From JAWWPG01 sp963820035 (GTDB taxonomy: Bacteria; Actinomycetota; Actinomycetes; Propionibacteriales; Nocardioidaceae): DNA of 64,000 bases. The DNA is taken from the NCBI GenBank assembly GCA_963820035.1, contig CAWFYK010000003.1, forward strand, positions 372,001-436,000, given 5' to 3'. Shown here piece by piece: positions 1 through 7,176 of the stretch. The translations under genes and the position numbers were made by a program. Numbering within the stretch: position 1 is the first letter of the stretch; each line of letters starts with the position of its first letter. The notes under the pieces are model-generated. The model worked only from the letters and a program-made list of their open reading frames with translations. It ran no database searches and was not told where the DNA came from.

Positions 1-132
1 CACATCGACGAGGCCAAGATCCTCGAGACCGTCAAGATCGCCCGCTTCGCCGAAGCCACCCGCGTCTTCGGCAACGCCGAACACGTCTTCGCCATGCTCG
101 CCACCTCCCAGACCGACGAGCCGGAAACCTGA
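1..132 (+). CDS. C-terminal fragment of an unidentified protein
   Basis: The first 43 codons of the window are open in frame 1 and end at TGA (130-132). Third positions are almost all G or C, so this looks like real coding sequence cut by the window edge. The residues are mostly helical (a run near ILETVKIARFAEATRVF). A distant resemblance to the last helix of carboxymuconolactone decarboxylase/AhpD-like proteins is possible, but too little is present to assign a function. It lies beside arsenic-resistance remnants. Confidence 0.4.
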   Translation, partial: HIDEAKILETVKIARFAEATRVFGNAEHVFAMLATSQTDEPET

Positions 133-582
133 GGCACCCAGCACATCGGGCGGGATCGTGAGGGTGATCAAGATCGCGGCACCGATGGCCGAGCACACAA
201 TCGCCGGGGACGCCACGAGCAGTCCGACCGCACGTGGTCACGCTCGCTGTGCTCGGCCTCCCGGCCGGGAAAGGGGTCGGTCCCGACTGCGATCTCGAAG
301 TCCGAGGTCAGCGGGGCCAGCCCGGCCTTCGAGGCACATCAGGCGGGGGGCCGCGACGCCGGTGATGCCTTCCATTGGTCGCGCCCGACCGGCGCTCTGC
401 TCGCCATCGTCGGCTAGCGGCATCACCCGCGCGGCGCGCCGGCCGGGCGCCACACGTCACCGGTCCAGGTGGTCCACAGGGTGCGGCTGGCGACAACCAT
501 CCAGAAGATGGCCAGGGCACGTACAGTCCGGCGCCGGCCCACTCGAGGGCACGCAGGTCCCAGGCCCGGGCCAGGGTGAGGG
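133..582 (-). pseudogene. Degraded membrane-protein remnants
   Basis: No continuous gene is present. On the minus strand two short stretches read as membrane protein in different frames: one near 137-235 (AVGLLVASPAIVCSAIGAA, then a run of I, L and T) and one near 430-525 (VRALAIFWMVVASRTLW). They are separated by stops and frame changes. A broken permease of the arsenic locus is a reasonable guess, because such permeases often sit beside the thioredoxin-like gene that follows, but the family cannot be named. Confidence 0.3.
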
Positions 583-725
583 TAGCGACCGACTACCCCA
601 CCATCGCCGGCTACGGCGTGATGGCCACCCCCGCCCTCGTCATCGACGAGCAGGTCATGCTCTCCGGGCGGATCCCGCCCGTCGCCGAGCTGCGCGAGCT
701 CCTCGTAAGTGTTGGAGCTGGATAG
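582..725 (+). pseudogene. Thioredoxin-like (TM0996/MTH895 family) C-terminal remnant
   Basis: The last 47 residues contain YGVMATPALVIDEQV followed by a GRIP-type turn and an ELRELL helix. This is the C-terminal half of the small redox-active thioredoxin family (thioredoxin_3), with the cis-Pro of TPAL intact. The N-terminal half with the CxxC centre is not found upstream in the same frame, so the gene is truncated. In actinobacterial and archaeal arsenic loci this protein commonly accompanies an ArsP-type permease, which fits the arsR/arsC genes next door. Confidence 0.55.
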
Positions 726-887
726 AGGTAGGCCGTCCTGCTTGAGGGCCGGCCCCGAGCAGCCTCCGAAGGCCTGGCCGACCCGCTACCACGACCACGC
801 GCCCGCCAGCGAGCTGCCCCAAGATGGACGAAGGCCGACACGCCCACGCCGCCCGTCATCCGTGACCGTCGAGCGGCAGGCTTCGGG

Positions 888-1547
888 TCAGGCTCGCTTC
901 GCGGCCACCCCGAGCTGGTGGAGGAGGGTGAGCACCCGTCGTTCGATCTCGTCGCGGATCGGGCGTACGGCGGCGATGTCCTGCCGGCCGGGTCGTCGAG
1001 CGTCCAGTCCAGGTAGCGGCTGCCGGGGAAGAAGGGGCAGGCGTCGCCGCAGCCCATGGTGACCACCACGTCGGCGGCCCGCACGATCTCGTCGGTCCAC
1101 GGCTTCGGGTACTCGCCGGGCGATGTCGATGCCCCGTTCGGCCATCGCGGCGACCGCGGCGGGGTTGATCCGGTCGCCGGGTTCCGTCCCGCCGGACCAG
1201 GCGATGGCGCGGTCGGCGGCGAGGTGGGTGAAGAAGCCGAGCGCCATCTGTGAGCGGCCCGCGTTGTGGGTGCACAGGAACAGCACGACCGGCATTGCCG
1301 TCGGCGTCCTTGCCTTCGACCCGGGCCAGCGCGTCCAGGCGTTGCCGGGCGAACCGCTCGGCCAGAGCGGAAGGTAAGTTGAGCACGACCGCGCGTCCGG
1401 CGAACTCGTCATAGGAGGAGTGCAGGAACCGTTCGATGGTTTCGGCTCCGAACACGCCGTCGAACTCGCTGGCAGGTTGGTGGCGGCGGTCTTGAGAGCG
1501 AGCTGCTGGTCGATCGACAGGTCCGGGTGTCGGTATCCGGTGCTCAT
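888..1547 (-). pseudogene. arsC: Arsenate reductase ArsC (LMW-PTPase fold) with N-terminal helical domain, frameshifted
   Basis: The reading starts with ATG at 1547, overlapping the stop of the upstream ArsR-ArsC gene as ATGA. The N-terminal part (MSTGYRHPDLSIDQQ, then a FLHSSYDEFAGRA segment) is the three-helix domain found on actinobacterial ArsC. The catalytic P-loop CTHNAGRSQMA matches CX5R(S/T), and a general-acid-like region follows (MGCGDACPFFPG). The C-terminus ends with IRDEIERRVLTLLHQLG. These pieces lie in three frames, so several single-base indels separate them. If intact it would reduce arsenate to arsenite with thiol (mycothiol/mycoredoxin) help in the cytoplasm. Decay and sequencing error cannot be told apart here. 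Confidence 0.75.
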
Positions 1548-2272
1548 GACGTGTCGTCGCGATCCTGGGCGGGACGCTCCGAGGCGGCGAGGGGAGCCGG
1601 CGGGGAGAAGCGGGCGATCCGGTCGGTCAGCTCGTCGACGACCCGGTCGAAAGCCGCGGCCTTCCCGGCCTGTACGGGTCGGGGATCGACCAGTGCACAC
1701 CGCCGGTCGGGGCAGGCTGGGTGGACAGTTCCTCGTGCGCGTTATCGCACACCGTGATCACGAGGTCTTCTGCGGCGAGAACGTCGTCGAGATGCCGTGG
1801 CGGGGCCGCGGCCAGCGACAGGTGTCGGCGACGGGCCACCGCGACCGCGCCCGGGTGCACCTGCGGAGCGGGATGCGTGCCGGCCGAGGTCGCCGGGACG
1901 GCGCTGGTGTCATTCCACAGCGACGCCGGCCAGTTGGGACCGTGCCGAGTTCTGGGTGCACACGAACACCACCCGCCCCGCCTGGAGCCCGGCCGCCACC
2001 GGGTGCAGCTCGTCGGAGAGGTCCCGGACCAGCGTGACGTAGCTGCGGCGTCGGTCGCCTTCCGAGCGATGCCGCCGCGACCACGCCGGCCGACTCGAGC
2101 ACGTGCAGGTGATGCGCGAGCAGGTTCGTGCCCATCCCCAGCCGTTGGCCCAGCTCGCCGGGCGAGCTTCCCCCGAGTTGAGGGCGTCCACGATCGCCAG
2201 ACGGCCCGGATCGCCGAGGGCGGCGTGGACAGCCGCTCGCCGCCGCAGTCCCTCGTTCATCTCAAGTTTCAT
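1544..2272 (-). pseudogene. ArsR-ArsC fusion: ArsR-type repressor joined to an LMW-PTPase arsenate reductase, frameshifted
   Basis: From ATG 2272 the first ~95 residues form an ArsR/SmtB winged helix (LGDPGRLAIVDAL, then LAHHLHVLESAGVV in another frame). They run directly into an ArsC domain with the P-loop CTQNSARSQLA. Later pieces include LVITVCDNAHEEL and a C-terminal VVDELTDRIARFS helix. At least three frame changes are needed to read it through, and one near 1680 looks like a single missing base. Its stop overlaps the start of the next arsC. ArsR-ArsC fusions are known in actinobacteria; the regulator would bind arsenite and autoregulate the operon. The palindrome at 2275-2288 lies immediately upstream. 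Confidence 0.7.
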
Positions 2273-2274
2273 TG

Positions 2275-2288
2275 AGTCAATATTGACT
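2275..2288. promoter_or_regulatory. Perfect 14-bp palindrome, likely ArsR operator
   Basis: AGTCAATATTGACT is its own reverse complement. It starts 3 bp upstream of the ArsR-ArsC start codon and lies between that gene and the divergent flavoprotein gene at 2380. AT-rich dyads of this kind (ATA-centred TCAA...TTGA) are typical ArsR/SmtB operators. One site could control both directions. Confidence 0.65.
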
Positions 2289-2379
2289 GAGCTATTGTGC
2301 GACAGTCAAGAGGCGGTGCGCGGCCTGGCGCCCCCCGGGCGCGCAGGTCCACACCGCAGTCCGCGGAAGGGGAGATTCG

Positions 2380-3801
2380 ATGCATCTAGTGGTCGTCGGT
2401 GGCAGCGACGCCGGCATCTCCGCCGCGCTGCGCGCCCGCGAACTCGACCCGACCGCCGAGGTGACGGTCGTCGTCGCGGACGCCTACCCGAACTTCAGCA
2501 TCTGCGGCATCCCGTACTACATCTCCGGCGAGGTCACGCACTGGCGCAACCTGGCCCACCGCACCCACGCCGACCTGGAGGCCACCGGCATGCAGCTGCG
2601 CCTCGACACCCGCGCCACCGTCGATCGACGTCGCCGGCCGGCGCTCGCGGTCCGCGACCGCGACGGCAGCACGGAACTCCTCGGCTACGACGAGCTCGTC
2701 GTCGGCACCGGCGCCGTCCCGGTCCGCCCCCCGATCGACGGGCCTCGACGACCTCGGCCCCGACGACGGCGTGCACCTGCTGCACTCGATGGGCGACACC
2801 TTCGCCCTCACCGCACAGCCTCGACCGCATCCAGCCCGAAGACCGCGCTGATCGTCGGCGCCGGCTACGTCGGCCTGGAGATGGCCGAAGGGCTCACCGC
2901 CCGCGGCATCGCAGGTCACCCAGGTCGAGATGCTGCCCGAGGTGCTGCCGACCGTCGATGCCGAGCTCGGCGCGCTGGTGCACGCCGAGCTCGATCAGGC
3001 ACGGCGTCGACGTCCACACCACGCACCACCGTCACTGCGCATCAGCCGCACCGACGGCCCCGGCCGGCTGCACGTCGAGGGCCGGACACCGACGGCCAGC
3101 CGCTCGACTGGGACGTCGACCTGGTCCTGGTCGTCGTCGGCGTCCGCCCCGACACCGACCTGCTCGTCCGCGCCGGCGCCCCGACCGGCCCCCGCGGCGC
3201 CGTCGTCGTCGACGAGACCATGGCCACCGGGCTCCCGCACGTGTGGGCCGCCGGCGACTGCGTCGTCACCCACCACCGCCTGCTCGGCGCCACCTACCTG
3301 CCGCTGGGCACCACCGCCCACAAGCAGGGACGCGTCGCCGGCGAGAACGCCCTCGGCGGCACACGCCCGGTTCGCCGGAAGCCTCGGCACCCAGGTCGTC
3401 AAGGTCTTCGACCTCGTCGCCGCCCGCACCGGACTGCGCGAGCACGAGGCCGCCGCCGCCGGCTACACCCCGGTCACCACCACCGCCACGCCCGACGACC
3501 ACAAGGCCTACTACCCGGGCGCCACACCCATCACGCATCCGCGTCACCGGCGACGCCGGACCGGCCGGCTGCTCGGCGCCCAGCTCGTCGGCACCCGCGG
3601 CGCCGAGATCGCCAAACGCGTCGACACCTACGCCACTGCCCTGTTCCACGACATGACCGTGGACGACAGATCCGCGAGCTCGACCTCTCCTACACCCCAC
3701 CCCTCGGCTCACCCTGGGACGCCGTCCAGATGGCCGCCCAGGCCTGGGTCAGCGAGCACCAGCTCGACACTGAGCGCGACCGGCTGAAATGGACCCGATG
3801 A
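2380..3801 (+). pseudogene. FAD/NAD(P)-dependent oxidoreductase, CoA-disulfide reductase-like, multiple frameshifts
   Basis: The start shows a Rossmann FAD site (MHLVVVGGSDAGISAALRA) and the redox cysteine of CoA-disulfide reductase/NADH oxidase (NFSICGIPYYISG). The NAD-binding motif follows (ALIVGAGYVGLEMAEGLTA), then a second FAD motif (HVWAAGDCV). The end is the dimerisation domain (SYTPPLGSPWDAVQMAAQAW). The overall length of 473 codons equals the family norm and the first and last frames agree, but the homologous sequence jumps between frames roughly eight times (for example near 2745, 2815, 2845, 2910, 3000, 3085 and 3365). So many compensating 1-base slips with intact codon usage suggest recent damage or consensus errors. 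It is divergent from the arsenic regulator gene and may share its operator. Confidence 0.75.
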
Positions 3802-3829
3802 CCCAGGCAAGCCTGCTTCTCGGTCCCCA

Positions 3830-4168
3830 TTAGGCGGTCGCGCGCGGTGCGTACATGACGATGGCGACTCCGCACAGGCAAACGACCGCGCCGGTGATGT
3901 CGTAGCGGTCGGGTCGAAAACCGTCCAGCGCCATCCCCCACGCCAGGGAGCCTGCGACGAAGACCCCGCCGTACGCTGCGAGAATCCGCCCGAAGTTGGG
4001 ATCGGACTGAAGAGTCGCGACGAATCCGTAAAGGCCGAGGGCGACGATGCCTGCGCCGATCCAGGCGATCCCCCGATGCTCGCGGACGCCTTGCCAGACC
4101 AGCCAGGCGCCACCGATCTCGGCGACAGCCGCGAGCACGAACAAGCCGACACTTCGAAGGACCTCCAT
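3830..4168 (-). CDS. YnfA/UPF0060 family small membrane protein
   Basis: 112 residues with four hydrophobic segments (LFVLAAVAEIGGAWLVW; IAWIGAGIVALGLYGF; AAYGGVFVAGSLAWGMAL; ITGAVVCLCGVAIVMY) in the spacing of the UPF0060 family, a relative of small multidrug-resistance proteins. Inner-membrane location; substrate unknown. ATG 4168 is preferred over the in-frame GTG at 4177 because an AGGG ribosome site sits just upstream and family members begin MEVLRS. It is the last gene of the MerR-headed operon, 27 bp after the preceding stop. The gene is intact. Confidence 0.85.
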   Translation of the reverse strand: MEVLRSVGLFVLAAVAEIGGAWLVWQGVREHRGIAWIGAGIVALGLYGFVATLQSDPNFGRILAAYGGVFVAGSLAWGMALDGFRPDRYDITGAVVCLCGVAIVMYAPRATA

Positions 4169-4195
4169 AGACGTCACCCTATGCAGGAGGCCGGC

Positions 4196-4477
4196 TCATG
4201 CGTCGCCTTCCGGCTGCCTCGCCGAGAGCGCAACGTCGACCAGGCCCACGTCAGGCGCCCAAGCCCCGCGTCGACGATGGCGCCGCTGACCCCACACGGC
4301 GAGCAGCGCACCTGCTGCCACCACCAAGGCGAACACGACTCCGGCGAAGACGAACGTCGCCGCGGTTGCCGCAAGTCCCGCGATCCCGAGCAGGCTCAGC
4401 AGGGGTGCCGCGCAGCACAGCGCGCACACCGCGGCCCCCACACCGAACAGGTGGCGATCCTTCACAGAGAGGTTCAT
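4196..4477 (-). CDS. Small cysteine-containing membrane protein, possible mercury/metal transporter
   Basis: The ATG at 4477 overlaps the MerR stop (ATGA), giving 93 residues. Two membrane spans are visible: one carries a CALCCAAPLLSLLGIAGLA motif (Cys-Cys in the first span) and the second is ATFVFAGVVFALVVAAGALLAVW. Vicinal cysteines near the start of the first span recall MerT/MerC-type mercuric transporters, but the protein is shorter than those and similarity is limited. Its place directly after a MerR regulator supports metal or organomercurial handling. Function is inferred from context. Confidence 0.6.
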   Translation of the reverse strand: MNLSVKDRHLFGVGAAVCALCCAAPLLSLLGIAGLAATAATFVFAGVVFALVVAAGALLAVWGQRRHRRRGAWAPDVGLVDVALSARQPEGDA

Positions 4478-4911
4478 ACGGTGCCAGCCTCGAGGCGGGT
4501 GCCGATCTGAACGAACGGGATGGGACAGCAGTCCGACCCCGCGCACTCGACCAGGTCGTCACAGCCCGCCTCGCGCGCCGCGATCAGACATGCCCGGATC
4601 ACCTGCAGGTCGGCGATCTTCTGGTCCACCTCGGCCAGCTTGGCCTCGGTCTGTGACTGCAGCCCACCGCCAGCGGAGTGGTGCTGGCGTCCGGCCTGGA
4701 GCAGCTCTGCGACCTCATCGAGGGTGAACCCGAGGTTCTGAGCCGCCTTGATCACCCGCAACGTGGTCACTGTCGCTTCGGTGTAGAGGCGGTGACCGCC
4801 CAGGCTCCGGTCGGGCTCAGCGATGATTCCGCGCCGTTCGTAGTACCGCAGCGTCTCGACGTTCACCCCTACCGCGTCAGCGACCTGACCGGACCGCAAC
4901 CGCCCGTTCAC
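4474..4911 (-). CDS. MerR-family transcriptional regulator, heavy-metal subgroup
   Basis: A GTG start overlaps the stop of the upstream gene (GTGA). The 145 residues have an N-terminal MerR winged helix (SGQVADAVGVNVETLRYYERRGI), a long dimerisation helix (EAKLAEVDQKIADLQVIRACL) and a C-terminal cysteine loop (CDDLVECAGSDCC) expected to coordinate a soft metal. Cysteine number and placement resemble actinobacterial mercury sensors, although Pb/Cd/Zn cannot be excluded. The matching operator with long spacer is at 5268-5299. It probably activates its own operon by DNA untwisting. Confidence 0.85.
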   Translation of the reverse strand: MNGRLRSGQVADAVGVNVETLRYYERRGIIAEPDRSLGGHRLYTEATVTTLRVIKAAQNLGFTLDEVAELLQAGRQHHSAGGGLQSQTEAKLAEVDQKIADLQVIRACLIAAREAGCDDLVECAGSDCCPIPFVQIGTRLEAGTV

Positions 4912-5261
4912 GAGCGAGACCCCACCGTCGCCCTGGCTCGCGCGCCGAGCGCGGCGAGGACTGATCCGTGTTCTTGCTCCGTCGACACGGTCATCGAGAC
5001 CGTCCCATCGGTGATGGTCAGATAGAACCTGAAGAAAGAGCAGCAGCCGGTCTCCCTCACTGCCAGTCCGGCAGCCCGTGCGGCAACCGCCGCGTCCGGC
5101 CGAAGCTCAAGACGAAGATGCAGCGGTGACAACTGGGCCACACTGACGACGTCCTCGGCAAACAGGTCGTCGAACTCAGCCTGGCGGAGCGGTTGCTCCT
5201 GCGTGGCCAAGGTGCACGCGGCGGGAACCCAGGCGTCGTCCAGCGTCAGTTCGTCGGTCAT
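4908..5261 (-). CDS. Small conserved protein with ETGCCSFF motif, first gene of MerR operon
   Basis: 117 residues, soluble, with a striking vicinal-cysteine motif (RETGCCSFFRFYLTI) in the C-terminal half and a further cysteine near the N-terminus (PAACTLATQEQPLR). Similar small proteins occur next to MerR genes in actinobacteria as far as I recall, but no biochemical role is known to me. Metal binding through the CC pair is a fair inference. The start ATG lies only 6-7 bp beyond the -10 element, so the transcript is probably leaderless. Its stop overlaps the MerR start. Confidence 0.7.
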   Translation of the reverse strand: MTDELTLDDAWVPAACTLATQEQPLRQAEFDDLFAEDVVSVAQLSPLHLRLELRPDAAVAARAAGLAVRETGCCSFFRFYLTITDGTVSMTVSTEQEHGSVLAALGARARATVGSRS

Positions 5262-5267
5262 GACTTG

Positions 5268-5299
5268 ACTCTAAACCCGTACCCAGGTACGGGATGCAA
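5268..5299 (-). promoter_or_regulatory. MerR-type promoter/operator with 19-20 bp spacer
   Basis: On the minus strand TTGCAT (-35, 5294-5299) is followed by an 8+2+8 perfect dyad CCCGTACC-TG-GGTACGGG (5276-5293) and a -10 reading TAGAGT/TTAGAG (5268-5274). The spacer of 19-20 bp is too long for sigma alone and is diagnostic of MerR-family activation. Only 6 bp separate the -10 from the ATG at 5261. Confidence 0.85.
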
Positions 5300-5429
5300 G
5301 CGCTTCTCGGATCGGGTCGGTTCACCACCAACCCGGGCCGTCTACGCGGCGATGCGGACCTGACCGGATGCATGGCATCAGCAGGCCCGAGCGGCCGAGG
5401 GCGCCAACCGCGTCGGACGACCGCTGGCA

Positions 5430-5640
5430 CCATGGCTGAGCGCTGCTGGGAGAGGAGGTCGTCGAGGTCCCGGCCGAGCTCGCTGCCCGGGTCCGGCTCT
5501 CGATACCACCCACAACCGCAAGGCCGACGCGCTCGATGCGCACTCGATCGGGGTCGGCACGGCCACGCTGTGCGTGCTGAAGGGTGTCGGCAAGCCGGAG
5601 GCACTGCGGAACCTCACCGACCCGACGTGAAGCCCTCACT
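5430..5640 (+). mobile_element. IS110-family transposase remnant
   Basis: In two frames the plus strand reads EEVVEVPAELAARVR, then DTTHNRKADALDAHSIGV and CVLKGVGKPEALRNL. The D(x)nGRKTDAxDAHSIA-like block is the second acidic motif of the DEDD domain of IS110/IS1111 transposases. Only about 70 codons survive, with a frameshift; neither the N-terminal DEDD motif nor the C-terminal serine motif is found. It marks a decayed insertion between the mercury and fluoride blocks. Confidence 0.6.
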
Positions 5641-5826
5641 CAGCGACGTGTCCAGAACGTGGGCCGCCACGTCGCCGCCCTCACACATGTTATCCGCAGC
5701 AAGACCGCAGCCGGCCGACCCAAGGACCTGCGCGCACTCCCGAGCTGACCCGACCCGCCTAACAGCAGCCACCGCCAGACCACTCGCGGCGGGTCGTCGC
5801 ATGGCCCGGTAGGCTGTGACCTGCAT
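5641..5826 (+). other. Degenerate stretch with short open remnant
   Basis: A 35-codon piece (about 5640-5748) reads RRVQNVGRHVAALTHVIRS, continues through a GRPKDLRAL stretch and then stops. It has coding-like composition but no start and no family I can name. It is probably more debris of the decayed mobile element. No other feature is seen up to the riboswitch. Confidence 0.3.
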
Positions 5827-5878
5827 GGTGCAGTGAGGTCTGCTCCTACGAACCGCCACCCGGCCGATGACCTCTACC
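5827..5878 (+). promoter_or_regulatory. Fluoride (crcB-motif) riboswitch for the antiporter-enolase operon
   Basis: The aptamer pieces are a short stem GCAG...CTGC around the loop TGAGGT, the conserved AACCGCC joining segment, a small GCC-ACCC-GGC hairpin and the 3' strand CGATGACCTCTACC. The loop GAGGTC (5835-5840) and 3' strand GACCTC (5869-5874) are exact complements, forming the pseudoknot that defines this class. One base usually present in the GAUGAGG loop is absent, so it may be weakened or affected by an indel. The operon start codon follows at 5928. Confidence 0.75.
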
Positions 5879-5917
5879 AGAGTGCGACGCTGCGGCGTCG
5901 CACCTGGTCAGAGGAGG
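5871..5917 (+). promoter_or_regulatory. Expression-platform hairpin sequestering the ribosome site
   Basis: A perfect 9-bp stem (5882-5890 with 5895-5903, loop TGCG) extends outward by CCTCTACCAG pairing with CTGGTCAGAGG (one bulge). The 5' arm is the pseudoknot strand of the aptamer and the 3' arm includes the start of the GAGGAGG ribosome site (5911-5917). The two folds are mutually exclusive. This predicts that fluoride binding frees the ribosome site and switches translation on. Confidence 0.6.
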
Positions 5918-5927
5918 CCGGTCTGCC

Positions 5928-7176
5928 ATGAACGTGTACTGGGTCGCTGCGGTCTGGTTGGGGATGGCGCTGCTGGCGAGCCTGGTCAGCATCCGGATCG
6001 GCGTCTCGGTCGCGCTGGTCGAGATCGTGATCGCCGCGGTTGTCGGGAACCTGCCGGGCAGCGACAGCATCATCATCACACCGACTTCACCGCCTTCTTG
6101 GCCAGCGTCGGTTCGGTGGTGTTGACGTTCCTCGCCGGTGCCGAGATCGACCCTGACAGCCTGCACCGGCATTGGCGGGCGGCGGCCAGCATCGGGGTCG
6201 TCAGCTTCGCCGCCCCGTTCGTGGGCGCCCTGTTGTTCAGCCGCTACGTCCTCGGGTGGGAGTGGTCGGCCGCGGAGATCGCCGGGGTCGCGTTGAGCAC
6301 GACGTCGGTCGCGGTCGTCTACGCCGTGATGGCGGAGTCGGGGCTGAACCGGGCCGACATCGGCAAGCTGATTCTGGCGGCCTGTTTCGTGACCGACCTG
6401 GGCACGGTGCTGGCGCTTTGGGTGGGCTGTTCGCCAGCCTTACGTGGTACTCTGCTGCTTTTCGTGGTTGCGACCGTGGTGGCCATGTTCGCGATGCCGG
6501 CGGCGACCCGGTTGGTGATGCGGACCGTTGGTGGCAGGGTGAGCGAGCCGGAGATCAAGTTCTTGTTCGTTGTTCTGCTTGGTCTCGGCGGGCTGGCCGA
6601 CACCGCCGGCAGCGAGGCGGTCCTGCCCGCCTACCTGATGGGTCTGGTCGCTGCCGGTGTGTTCATCGCGGACCGGGTCATCGTGGAGCGGCTGCGTACG
6701 ATCGCGTTCGCGTTGTTGACTCCGTTCTTCTTCTTGCAGGCGGGGCTGCTCATCTCGTTCCGGGCGCTCGCCTCAGGGGTCGGCGCGATCGGGCCTTGTT
6801 CGCGGTGAAGATGGTCATGAAGGCCGTCGGTGTCTGGCCGACCGCGGGTCTGTTCGGTCAGACGACCCGTGACCGCACCTACACGACCTTGTTGATGGCA
6901 ACGGGTCTGACGTTCGGGTCGATCGCTGCGTTGTACGGTCTCACCAACGGGCTCATCGACCAGTCCCAGTACAGCATCTTGGTGACGGTGGTGATCTTGT
7001 CCGCGCTGGTGCCCACCGTGGTCGCGCAGCAGTTCTTCCACCCAGAGCCCGACCAGACCATCGACGACACGGCAGGCGAGGAAGACTTCACCCCGATCCA
7101 TCGTCGTAGCCGCCACGCGTCCGAGCAGGCGGGCGCCCAGCCACAGGCCTCCGACGCGACCGGTCTCCAGCGATGA
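5928..7176 (+). pseudogene. Na+/H+ antiporter, CPA2/KefB-like, frameshifted
   Basis: It starts at ATG 5928 after GAGGAGG. Hydrophobic segments cover the length; conserved CPA2 pieces include TFLAGAEIDPDSL (the A-E-I-D motif with the ion-binding aspartate region), ALSTTSVAVVYAVM, AYLMGLVAAGVF and TPFFFLQAGLLISF. The C-terminus (LLMATGLTFGSIAALYGL) is in a third frame. Frame changes occur near 6080, twice in 6400-6470 (compensating) and near 6795, so as written the protein is broken. It is the first gene behind a fluoride riboswitch. CPA antiporters are known riboswitch-linked fluoride genes. Its last codons overlap the GTPase start (ATGA). Confidence 0.75.

Noticed and set aside
158..745. 195-residue plus-strand frame at the left end
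   Set aside because: Arg/Pro/Gly-rich with no domain; a frame shadow over remnant genes in other frames.
3830..4168. Small YnfA protein as the fluoride channel (Fluc/CrcB)
   Set aside because: Four spans and small size are similar, but the sequence fits UPF0060 and lacks CrcB motifs; it also sits in the MerR operon without a riboswitch.
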